A DNA stretch of 64,000 nt from Brachycybe producta (Eukaryota > Arthropoda > Diplopoda > Playtdesmida > Andrognathidae), in assembly GCA_036925085.1 (NCBI GenBank), contig JAUPFP010000047.1, positions 1,377,001 to 1,441,000 on the forward strand. The letters run 5' to 3'. This document shows, one piece after another, positions 10,801 to 20,520 of the stretch; position 1 is the stretch's first letter; each line of letters begins with the position of its first letter. The position numbers were made by a program, and so were the translations under genes. The notes beneath the pieces are model-generated. The model did not search any database. It worked only from the letters and a program-made list of their open reading frames with translations, and was not told the DNA's origin.

Positions 10801-11154
10801 TCTTTTTTTTTTCCTCTGAAAATCCTCTTTTAGTTTAACTGACCAATGGATTGCTGCAACACTATAGGACTGTGTTTGGGTCCACACAAACACCCAAGAT
10901 AAAAAAAAATATCTTTGGGTTATGTAAGAATTATATTTAGAAGTGCAAAAGAAGAATCACATGTTGGTTGGTTGGATGGACTCTTTTTGGGAAGGTTCTC
11001 ACTTCTCTCAAGAGAATCAGAGAGAAAATGGTTTGTGATGCCACAAAAAAAGGGAAGAGTAGTAGTACTAGTAGGAGGAGGTAGGAGGGAGGGGAGGGTC
11101 TTCTTTCCTTCCTTCTCTCGAACTCACTCACTCTCTCTCTCTCTCTCTCTCTCT
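10762..11154. repeat. Pair of (CT)n arrays
   Basis: TC/CT dinucleotide arrays occur at about 10762-10797 and 11124-11154 in ERG intron 3, just upstream (plus-strand sense) of the ETS-site cluster at 11219-11355. They account for the Arg/Glu- and Ser/Leu-rich open frames here. Confidence 0.9.
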
Positions 11155-11218
11155 CCACCTCCCTTCAAACTCCACTTTCTCCCTTTTTTTTTTCCTAACT
11201 ACTTTCCGTTCCGATAAG

Positions 11219-11355
11219 CTTCCGGTAACCGTTGACGGCCTATTGTGTTACAGGTTGTTGTCGTTTCTTTCTCTTTTTCTCTTGCTCGCTTTTTCTCTCT
11301 CTTTTTCTGATTACTTCCGATGCTTTTTCCGCATGTAACGCCAACTGACTTCCGG
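11219..11355. promoter_or_regulatory. Cluster of ETS-type sites in ERG intron 3
   Basis: Three ETS-family core sites lie within 140 bp: CTTCCGG at 11219-11225, ACTTCCG at 11313-11319 and ACTTCCGG at 11348-11355. Read on the minus strand they are CCGGAAG(T), the consensus favoured by ETS factors, including ERG. The location inside an ETS gene makes autoregulation or an internal promoter possible, but nothing here proves use. Confidence 0.4.
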
Positions 11356-12116
11356 ATAGTCACTTTCAAATGTTGAGCCCACCACACATACACACCAAAA
11401 CAAACATACACAAGAAAATTCAGACGGACATAATAGAAAATCCTTTAAGTCAATTTTCTACTGGACTTTTCTTTTTTTTTTATATATATTGTATATACAT
11501 GTATCTATATAAAAAACAATTGTCTTATTCTTTTCTTATCAATTTATATTTGTTTTTTCCGTTTCCAGTTTTTTTTTTTGTTTCTGCCACACATACATAA
11601 ACGCACACGCAAAGTTTAAGTCACTGACACTTGGCTTTTTTGCATCAGTTTGTAAGCTTATAGTAGAATATTATTTTGTCAAAAAAATTTTTTTTTGATT
11701 TTGTAGTTGATGAAAATTTGAAAACGTCTAAGTCGCTTTGAAGATGTGTGACGAATGTGGCGGCCACGGAAGGATGAACAAAAAGAAACCAACAACAACA
11801 ACATTCATCCAATGTGAAGCCAAACACACACACTCAGTGCGTTTTCTATTGAAATAACAAACCACAAACCTTTGAGACAAACGCCCCCATGCTTTACAGT
11901 TAGCTTAGGGTTTTTTTTTTCTTTCGTAAGGCCCCCCACTTGTTATTTCACCACCTCCATACTATAGATATATCAATCTCAACCCCCCTTCTTCAAATCG
12001 CCTTTTTGTCTAATGAACACAATGACACCTTAAAATTGTGATGATCATATCTGTGTTGAACATTTTCATCCCAATTCTTTTTTTAATTTTGACTCCTCCC
12101 ATCTATTTGATTATTA

Positions 12117-12122
<6 letters not shown>

Positions 12123-12173
<51 letters not shown>
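12123..12173. repeat. (TA)n microsatellite
   Basis: A TA dinucleotide array of about 50 bp lies in ERG intron 3. Confidence 0.95.
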
Positions 12174-12175
<2 letters not shown>

Positions 12176-12343
12176 AATGCTCTTTATCGAAAATACTTGA
12201 GCATGAAAAATATTTTAGCTTGAGCCAATAAGATTTTCTTAGAGGCGGGTTAACTTCCAATCAATATTTGGTTATGAGGTGAGGATGTTGTATGTGGAGT
12301 GACGCCCCCTCTACCACCCCAGTGGTTCTATTTGTGTCTCTGT

Positions 12344-12367
12344 TGACGTCATCACTTCCTGTCCAAT
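12344..12367. promoter_or_regulatory. CRE - ETS - CCAAT composite
   Basis: A perfect CRE palindrome TGACGTCA (12344-12351), an ETS-type ACTTCCTGT (12354-12362) and CCAAT (12363-12367) sit in 24 bp. Such spacing is typical of promoter-proximal elements. Together with the ETS cluster at 11.2 kb and the X-box/CCAAT at 12516-12533, it marks a candidate internal promoter or enhancer of the ERG-like gene. Confidence 0.4.
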
Positions 12368-12515
12368 CCTCTTCGTTGTTTTAAAATTCTCTAGGTTTTG
12401 TATTTCGTTGTCTATATGGAGCTTAAGGTTTTTTGATGCGCATTGCCTTCATCTTCTTCTATATGTTTAAGCTTATAATGGGGGAATTCGCTGTTGGAAT
12501 GTATCATGTGGAGTC

Positions 12516-12533
12516 GTTGCCATGGAAACCAAT
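12516..12533. promoter_or_regulatory. RFX-type X-box followed by CCAAT
   Basis: GTTGCCATGGAAAC matches the palindromic RFX X-box consensus GTTRCCATGGYAAC at all but one base, and CCAAT begins at its final C. A second near-identical X-box is at 19719-19732 in intron 1. Confidence 0.4.
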
Positions 12534-13976
12534 GAGTGGAAGCCACGTAGAAAAAGACACACTGACAGTGAAATAAGAGATACTTTGATTTTTTTTTTGT
12601 TTCAATTTGGGTGGGGAGTTTTCGACTTTTTTTTTAAAAAAAAAGGGGTGGTGGTGAGGAATTTTCACCTCCCCCCTTTTTCACTTCTATCTCTCCACAT
12701 CTTTAATGAAAATCATTGTCTTTAATGACGATTTATTCATCTTGAAATGGTAAAAATTGGCAGGTAAGATACAAAAAAAATTTTAATTGCTATTTGTAGT
12801 TGATGAATATTTTTCTAATGGATAATTTGCTTTAATAATTTATTGTATTTTTTTTTTTTTCGTTTTTGTCTTTAATTTTCTAGCGAATTTAATAAGAGTA
12901 GTTGATTATTCAGTTCATTTGATATAATTAAATTTGATTGAGTTCGAATTTACAAGAAAAATCTGATTTTAAATAGTGCCCTTAATCCTGTATGATAACT
13001 TCACAGCACAGAACGAATGTTAGCAGGGATTGAGTATTTCAGGGGTTGCTTAGATGCTTTTTTTTTAGTGTTAGCAGTGATTGCCGTATTACAGGCGCAT
13101 CATTGCTTTACATTCGAAAAGGAATGTCGTTTTTTTAAAAAAAATTCTAATCTTGTCAATAATAATGAGTTTATAGATAAAAGAGGGTTGTTGTTTTTAA
13201 ATACTGTTTGTTGGTTGTTTGTTCGTTGTAACCCTTTAATAGTCATTTCAATGTGAAACATAAGTATGCATAGAGACAGTCTCTTTTACGAAATTGGTTT
13301 TTGTGGTTGATTCATTGTGGGTTTGTTTATCAGGCTAGGTTACAATGTGGTTTTATAAAATGTATACCATATTATTGATAAATCTAATTGATTTTCACAT
13401 ACTGTATATGTATAAAATATATCAGAATTTTATAAGCATTTTTTTGTTAGTAAGGTAGCATATTTTAATCTGTTTATGGGCATATAAATCCGTTCTTAAA
13501 CATTTCCAATTCATCATTATGATAGCATATAATGTGTACACCATCTTATTGTTGGTTTCCATATAAACTGAATATATCAATTCGCACGCTTGTGATAGGT
13601 TTCATATCAAATGATGTAGATATAATGCATTATATGTGGTTGTCTTTCTCTCTTTTTTTTCTATCTCTCTTTCTCTCTCTCTCTTTATACATATAGGGTT
13701 CAAATGGATGTGAAAGATTATCTTATTTCAATATAGAAATAGAGAGGGATTGCAGGGGGGGTGATTATTAAGGGAGGGTAGTTAAGCCTAACAATAGGTC
13801 TCTGTGTTTAATTGAGTGGGTGTGTAGGGGCCACACTCTCTAACCCCCTAAAACGAAGATAAAGCTTTTAGAACCGTACACACATACAGCTTGGCAATAG
13901 ATCTTCTAAGCAATGATGGCTCTATTATTTCATATTATTACTTTTATATACGTCTGTTTGGTGTAGTTACTTAGGC

Positions 13977-14170
13977 TCGAATTCAAGAAAGAAACTTGGC
14001 TATTGAACATCAACTTTGAACCCTCACAACAGGGAGGGTTTCAACATAAAAACTATCTCTCTCTCTTCAAATTTATTCAATAAAACAGGTGCTGTCTATG
14101 TTGGCACCTTGTTCAGAGGGTTCAAAAGTTGATCTTCAACTGTTAAGTTTCAATTTCTTGAATTTTTGGG
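13977..14170. repeat. Foldback element, family CCAAATTCAAG (copy 6)
   Basis: The left arm has CTCGAATTCAAGAAAG, AACATCAACTTTGAACCCTC and GGGTTTCAACATA. The right arm has CTATGTTGGCACCTTGTTCA, GAGGGTTCAAAAGTTGATC and TTCTTGAATTTTTGGG. The arms are about 75 bp each around a CT-rich spacer. Confidence 0.65.
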
Positions 14171-14415
14171 TTTATTGGCCAACAAGAAATAATTTTTGCT
14201 CTCCAGCATTCATCCAATTCAGTCATATTTTTATAAAATGGTTATATATTTGCCTTGTTTTAGATAAGGGCCACTGCATAGTATGTCTTGCCAGTGCACA
14301 CATAAAATTGTGAAAGTATCAGCACTTTTTTTCTCAAAATAGTCGAATACAATCAGAGAAAATGAAAGATCTTCTGACTGCGATATTAGGCGTATGTGTG
14401 TCCTAAATTCTAAAG

Positions 14416-14580
14416 ACCCGAATTCAAGAAATTGGTCACTTAAACTTCGACTTGAATCTTCTAAACATTGTTCCAATGTAGAAAAACCCCATTTTTTTAA
14501 TGCCCTTGAAAAGGTGTTTTCTATGTTAAAACACTAACCCTTTTCAGAGTGGCAAGTATTCTTCATGAATTTGGGCCTAA
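14416..14580. repeat. Foldback element, family CCAAATTCAAG (copy 7)
   Basis: The left arm has GACCCGAATTCAAGAAATTG, CACTTAAACTTCGACTTGAA and TTCCAATGTAGAAAA. The right arm has TTTTCTATGTTAAAACAC, AACCCTTTTCAGAG and TTCATGAATTTGGGCC. It lies 250 bp from copy 6. Confidence 0.6.
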
Positions 14581-17500
14581 GTTCACCGTATGAAGTGGAC
14601 ACAATGGGATCTTATCATGAGGTGGAGGGTGTGGGGGGCGTCTGTGCTTCTATTGTAACCATTCTTTCCCGCCCATCTGATAAAGCCTCCCTTTCGACCC
14701 TTCTTTATTTGAATGCCCCATCCATATTTGCATGTAAATGGAAGCGATTACATGCATTGGCTCATTCAAATGTCCTCATCCATTCTGTGCTCCATTGAAG
14801 CTTAGTAAAAATAAGGAGGGATGATTGGGAATGAAGGAAAAGGTTGAGGGGTGAATGAAATATGGGGGGCTACTACACAATATACAATGTATAATGTGGG
14901 TGCTTATATGACTGCATAATAAAGAGACAATATGAATCAATTGGATTTCGAAGACACGAAAATCAGGGGTTGTTGTGTTGTCAAGAAAAGGGGGTAGAGT
15001 GATGAAAGGTGGGGGATAAAAGAAATAGAATTGGAGGCGGGGAAAGTGGCATCGTGTGGCTATTGTTAGGTACTGTACCCATAAGAAACCATATTTATTC
15101 ATAGAAATATTAATGCCAACATTGTGGTTTATTTATAAGATGTAATCCAAATTGAAAATATTGAAGAATTTGAACAATATTAGTTACGGACAGTGGTCAG
15201 AAAAAAATTGTGTTAGAAACTAGACTAGGAAGTAATTACTTCATGTTACTCGTGATAATATTTTTGAAAAGGAACTTTTTATGACGTTTTTTTACATTAG
15301 GCACATGTAAAAATGGAATATTTTCAAACTGCAATGAAGTTTATTTTGAAAAATATCAGTATTGGGACAAATTATAGTTTCTAAAAATAATTTGAATTTT
15401 ATCTTAAATAATTTCCTGGACAGTGTTATGCACTCCGAAGCAATACAAAAGCTATTTTAAAACAATTGAAAAATTAGAAAGATACATTTATTTATTCAAA
15501 TTAGGTATTGCCCACTTCATCTAAAGATGTTTTTTTTGTTTAGGTGTATTAATAAAATTGTGTAGACGTAGTGTGAACACTTAATAAAAATGAAATTTAT
15601 CTAAAAATTCATTGTTTTTAATAGATTTTAAATCTAATGATAAGTTGAGATAGAAACAGACGAACAGAAAATATAAATCTGTAAAATATTCTCATACGAA
15701 GATATAGGGGGGGGGGATTAGATATATGGGAGATAGAGATAGACACATTTAAATGGAAAAGTGTGTTTGTGTATGATCTATATCGTTGTCTCGAGGTGGA
15801 TGAATTTCAATGAAGTTTAAATAAAAATCTCTTCAGTTTTTGATAGCTTACGCATAGCCCCCCCCTCGCTCCCCCTTTAAAAAAAAGCACATCAAGATGA
15901 AACATTGAAGGTTTATATTACAGTGTAGTCTATGAAGAAAGAGATGCTCAAAAATGAACTCAATCTTTCTCTGGACTTGATATGTTTGCTTTGTTAATGC
16001 AAAAAAAAAATATATATATATAAAAAATTGGGCGCCACAAAAATGTGATAATTTATCACTCAAGAAAAGCTAGTTTTAACTCCATCCATCTATTCTCTCA
16101 CTTTACGTGTATGTACAGTGTATGTGTGTGTGTGTGTCATATAAAACTATAACTTGAAGCTGGAATTGATAAATCTCAACTTTGGTCATATAAATGTATA
16201 AAAAAGGCACCTTTGAAAATCTCTCAACTCTTGAAAATCCTGTCAACCAAATGGAAATCTGAAGTAACTCACTAGATCATATCACATAATGTGACGAAGA
16301 GTAACAGAGAGAAAGAGCGAGAGAGATCACCCCTTTTAATAAAAAGCACTTTATTTTTGGCCATTTCAAAGTCTGAAAAAGTTATTTAACATATATTATT
16401 GATAAGAGGTGAGATCATATTGTGGTTGGCGTGTGTGGTCCATATGATGAATATATATATATATAAAAATATGAAGAGGATTTTTTTATTATTATTTAGC
16501 TTTAGAGAGGATGAATCGGTGTTGAGAGGATGAGAACAAAAATTGCAGAAAAGACAGAAAGAAGCTTGGACTTTTCGAATTTTCATATCTAAATTATATA
16601 TTCCAGTAATCGTTTCGAAGAATAATATTACAGTGATCAATGGATGAACAAAATTCTTTTTTTTTTAACCGTAATTGTTGCAATGAAAATAAGATCCATC
16701 AGCTAAAGAAATGCTAAAAAGGATGCTGAAAGTTATTTCACTTAAAAATAATTTAATCTTTACGGTTACGCACACAAACACAGAGAATCTACATACACCC
16801 GCGCACCTATATTAGCTAGCTGCCTCACTGTAAGATTAAGCTTGTGATGTCAGCCACGGGTTGACAAAAGAAATTAGGATTTTGTCATTTAGTCTAACGT
16901 TCTCTACAGTTTAAACACAAGAATGTCTGTATTCTTTTGTTATTGCCACAAAATGACACAAGTTTAAATTTTTTTTCTCAAGTCATTTGACGTCGCAAGC
17001 TTCATCTTACGGTGAAGCATCTATATGTGTCTTTGTGTGTGCGTTACCATAAACAAATGATTTTTATCATACACAACAGACACATACACTGTACATACGG
17101 GGAAAAAAGACGCATCTACACAAAAAGAACACAAACGTGTCCGTAAACACATAAGAGCTATATTCAAAAAGCAGAACACAAGCGTACGCACAACAGACAA
17201 ACATAAACACATTAACAAAATGATTACATGTAAAAAATAAATAGTTAAGAGCACCCGCAAGAAAGGTGTTCCATCTCAAACGAAGTCAAGGGTTGGAGGA
17301 GGAGGAGGAGAAGAGGCTAGCTATGTTTCTAGGTAATGGGGTTGACGTATGCAGGCGTTGGAGGATGTTAATATGGTTTCCAGCGCGAAGGACCGGATCT
17401 CCACTTCCAATTCTCGATCTAGTTTGAGATAGAATCCTTTGAGATGGATACACAGCCCACAGCACACACACACAAAAAACACACAAGCCGTTATAAAAAA

Positions 17501-17620
17501 TGAAACACCCGCACACAATCAAATTCAGGTGTGACACAGGTAAAGCCCCATTTTTTTTTGTTGTAGCAAAGACAAGAAATTTAATATTCACAAGACAAAA
17601 ATGTTAAGAATGGAACTCAC

Positions 17621-17704
17621 CACAACCTAGAATTTGAGCATCCTCTTCTTCCTCTTCATCTTCTGGATCATTTTCGTCATCTTGTTGTGGCACTTGACCA
17701 ATGC
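17621..17704 (-). CDS. ERG: ERG-like gene, acidic linker exon 3 (84 nt)
   Basis: This exon encodes residues 627-653 directly after the Pointed domain. The core is QDDENDPEDEEEEEDA, in which 13 of 16 residues are Asp or Glu; it ends AQILGC. The acceptor is TTTTCTCCCAG at 17705 and the donor GTGAGT at 17620; phases are 1 in, 1 out. It lies only 74 bp from the Pointed exon, so the two could once have been one exon. Vertebrate ERG/FLI1 have no such dense acidic block here that I recall, although the position corresponds to the start of their central linker. An acidic tract could act in activation or protein contacts; this is inference. The exon call rests on splice sites and frame, and both are clean. 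Confidence 0.82.
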
Positions 17705-17778
17705 CTGGGAGAAAATACATTAAATGTTTAAAGCCTTTAACCTAAATACATTAACATTAATTCTCATTATTTGATTAC

Positions 17779-17979
17779 CTTGGCGTAAAATCCTTAAGAA
17801 TTTTGCCAGTTTACGTCCACTCGTTGGATTTGTTCTGCTGATGAAATCATCTTTTGTCAATTTGCATAATTCGTCGCCACTTTTTGGAAATCGATTGTGA
17901 TCCACATCTTTGAGTCCCATTTGGACAGTGGCCACTCTGAGCCACTCTATAATGTCCTTTTCTTCCCATCGTGTTGGAT
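17779..17979 (-). CDS. ERG: ERG-like gene, Pointed (PNT/SAM) domain exon 2 (201 nt)
   Basis: This exon encodes residues 559-625, essentially the whole Pointed domain core: DPTRWEEKDIIEWLRVATVQ, then GLKDVDHNRFPKSGDELCKL, then TKDDFISRTNPTSGRKLAKF and LRILRQ. The match to ERG/FLI1 is clear: DPT-x-W at the start, GL-x-V, the block G-x-ELCK-(M/L)-TKDDF, and a final helix L..LR. The Pointed domain mediates protein-protein contacts in ETS factors. The acceptor is GATTTTCAG at 17980 and the donor GTAATC at 17778; it is phase 1 on both sides. Entered from the long exon at 24672 it reads QVPA-DPTRW, recreating the vertebrate VPADPTLW; entered from the short exon at 18059 it reads HDP-DPTRW. Its length, 201 nt in symmetric phase, would allow in-frame skipping. 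Confidence 0.93.
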
Positions 17980-18058
17980 CTGAAAATCAATCAAAACACC
18001 TTAATGAATGTTAAGATAAATCATTAAAAAAAGACAAGAGTGTTCAATGATTTTATAC

Positions 18059-18149
18059 CTGGATCATGATAACAATTTATATCATGACACTCAAAATAAT
18101 CACAAAATGGCAAATGGTCATCAATGGACCACGAATATGTTTGAAACAT
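18059..18149 (-). CDS. ERG: ERG-like gene, candidate alternative first coding exon
   Basis: An ATG at 18147-18149 (minus strand) opens 30 codons, MFQTYSWSIDDHLPFCDYFE followed by CHDINCYHDP, then a CAG|GTATAA donor at 18059/18058 in phase 1. Splicing to the Pointed exon gives HDPDPTRWEE in frame and a protein of 368 residues with Pointed, linker and ETS regions. No acceptor compatible with the phase-1 donor of the long exon precedes it, so it is better as a separate start than as an internal exon, though a T-rich tract ending CTTAG lies 20 bp upstream of the ATG. Alternative N-termini are usual for vertebrate ERG and FLI1. No family similarity is seen in its 30 residues, so the call is tentative. 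Confidence 0.45.
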
Positions 18150-19718
18150 TATTTGTTTGGTTTTTTTAAATCTAAGAAATCCAATAAAAACAACACACTG
18201 AATTGACTATTAATATAAACTGATGTATGTTTTTTATGGTTGACAAAAAAATATTAAATTTCAAAGCCTCCTTTTCAATGTGCTGTTCTTTTGTAAGCTT
18301 ATTCAGTGACTAAAAGAACAAAAAAATTGTTTGAAACCCTTAGTTGAGGTTATATTATTCGGAATTAAACACCTTAATTTCGACTTCTTTTTTTCCCCCA
18401 GTAGTTTCAGTTTTCTTGAATCAATTTCCGTTATTTTGAATGTGTTTTTATTGTGTTTTTCTTGATATATTTGGGAGTAGCCTTTTCCTTCCTCATTTAT
18501 TTAGTCGTTTCCGTTGTGAATTACATTGAAAATTAAGCGAAAAACGTGTGTTTATCTTTTTTTTTTTAAACAAAATGTGTTATCGCGGATGCATTGCAAA
18601 TTTGCAAATGAAAACAAATAATGTCAACAATATAATTATTATGTGAAATCAATTTTTTTTTATATTCCCGAACGCTTGACATTGTGAATCTCTATGGTTT
18701 AGGGCTAAAGTTTGGGTTTAAGTACAGAGTAGGATGAGTCTATAGTTGACTAGATAATGGGGCTCTGAAAATAATAACAACCATAGAAAATAATGGACCC
18801 TTTGACTACAAGGTGGCTGAAACTCGACAACCAATTTTTGCAACAATAGTTATGGGGAGTATACAGCTGAAATGGAAAATCATTTATTCAGCCAAATTAC
18901 TAGGCGTTTTGCACCTCATTGCCATAATTCACAATTTCATTTGTGGGGTTTATTTTAAAAAGAAGGGTCCCACATGTATGAAAAAAAAGAGCAAACATTA
19001 GAGTAAAGTTGCAATTGTTTGTTGTTTTAGGTAAAAAAAAACACATTTTCTAAAAAAAAAAAGCACTTGGTGGTTTTGTACATTGTTTAATGATTTCACA
19101 GAATGACTGATTGCCCACTTTGACGTTTTAACCTGAACTTAATTATTCTGTTTTCGATTTTCAAAATTACCTTTTAAATGAAGTAACCAAAGTGGAAAAA
19201 TATTTCTCAAAATCTTCTTCTCTCACTTTGAGAAATTAAAGAAAAATATCAGCAGCTGCTCCTCCTACGTTAATGTAGCAGGTAATAATGCATTATGAAT
19301 GTAAGATGATATTTTAATAATGTATTACAACAAATAGTTTATTTTTTTTTTTCTTAATATAAAAAGAATACAAAAAATATCAATTTGCTCATTGTTTTGC
19401 AGTATTATGATCTGTTTATGTGTATTAGAGCCACAGGAGGGATTATTATATTATATTTTGTATGAAATATTTCTCCCCGTGGTTATTTCTATTTTGAATG
19501 AAGATTTTTGAGGTTGACCACAGTTTCCTATTGAATTTCTTTTGTAGACAAGACGAGAAAGTCACATTTTTTCGACTTTACTAATGTTTTACCATGGTGA
19601 TGAATCTGATTGATAATCAAAAAGCATGAGATATATATACACACACGATGATACATTCTTTTCAGACACAATAACCAAAAATCATCTTTGTCTTTTTTTG
19701 TGTTTTTTTTTTGTATTT

Positions 19719-19732
19719 GTTACCATGGAAAC
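19719..19732. promoter_or_regulatory. RFX-type X-box
   Basis: GTTACCATGGAAAC fits the RFX X-box palindrome at 13 of 14 positions. It lies in ERG intron 1, 1.6 kb upstream of the alternative first exon. A related weaker sequence, TTTACCATGGTGA, lies near 19588. Confidence 0.35.
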
Positions 19733-20208
19733 CTATTTCAATCTCATCGTATTTCCTGTCGTAGCATTTATTATATACTCTATGTATATTCATATTTGAA
19801 AGAGAAAAAAAATGTAATAATGCGTTGTGTATTTATTTGTGTTTTGACTATTTTAAATGCAAAGAGTGTGTAATATAAGGTTTTAATATTAAAAACCATG
19901 AAATAAAATACATCAACGATTAGATTTATGGGTCCCTCTTATTAGCCTTGTCTAAGGTTTCTTTGTTGCCATTCTTTTGAGGCACTTATTGATTTTTGGT
20001 TGGCTTTTTCAACTAAATGCTCTTCTTCCATTTCTTCCTTTTGAGGTAGCAACATATACTGCATATGGGTCCTATCCTTTGATAGTTTAATGCCGCGTTT
20101 ATAGTTGGCTATCATTCACTATTAACAGCTTTATACGTGCAAATGAAAGATCTAAACTAGAACACTTGTTATTATGTATTTTAGGAACAATATTAAGGGT
20201 AAATTTAA

Positions 20209-20520
20209 AATGCTTTACAAACTAGAGGAGTTAATGAAAAATTAAAAGATGTTATCACATCGGAATGCTTTAGAAACTAGAAGAGTTAATGAATAATTTA
20301 AAGATGTTATCGCATGTGTTAATAATGTGTTAAAAAAAACGTTTTTGTCAGAAACTCAAATTCTAAATTGTAGTAGTTTGCAAAATATTTCAATAAGGTA
20401 TTGTGATGAATTTCTTAAACAGTATTACGAAGAAATTGAAAGCCTTGTTAGAAACTAGAAGAGTGCAATTACATTGATACAGCGATAGCATTAAATCCAA
20501 CTCAAATTCTCGATTCTAGG
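20209..20520. repeat. Tandem duplication within foldback family TTTAGAAACTAGAAG
   Basis: Two adjacent units of about 55 bp (20209-20263 and 20264-20318) both read AATGCTTTA(C/G)AAACTAGA followed by GAGTTAATGAA and AGATGTTATC. A further GTTAGAAACTAGAAGAGTG occurs near 20450. The motif belongs to the foldback family at 3165 and 23925. Confidence 0.65.

Larger units (their letters stand above)
7565..17620 (-). other. ERG intron 3 (10 kb), with microsatellites, repeats and possible internal promoter
   Basis: This intron is about 10,056 bases long, from GTGAGT at 17620 to the acceptor at 7565. No exon is supported inside it. It carries dinucleotide arrays (GA at 8101, 8263, 8436; TG at 8604; TC at 10762 and 11124; TA at 12123), foldback copies at 7726, 9263, 9644, 13977 and 14416, and a cluster of ETS, CRE, CCAAT and X-box sites between 11.2 and 12.55 kb. 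The long low-complexity open frames around 10462-11217 are translations of CT/GA arrays. Confidence 0.75.

Noticed and set aside
10462-11217. Arg/Glu-rich and Ser/Leu-rich open frames
   Set aside because: They are translations of CT/GA dinucleotide arrays.
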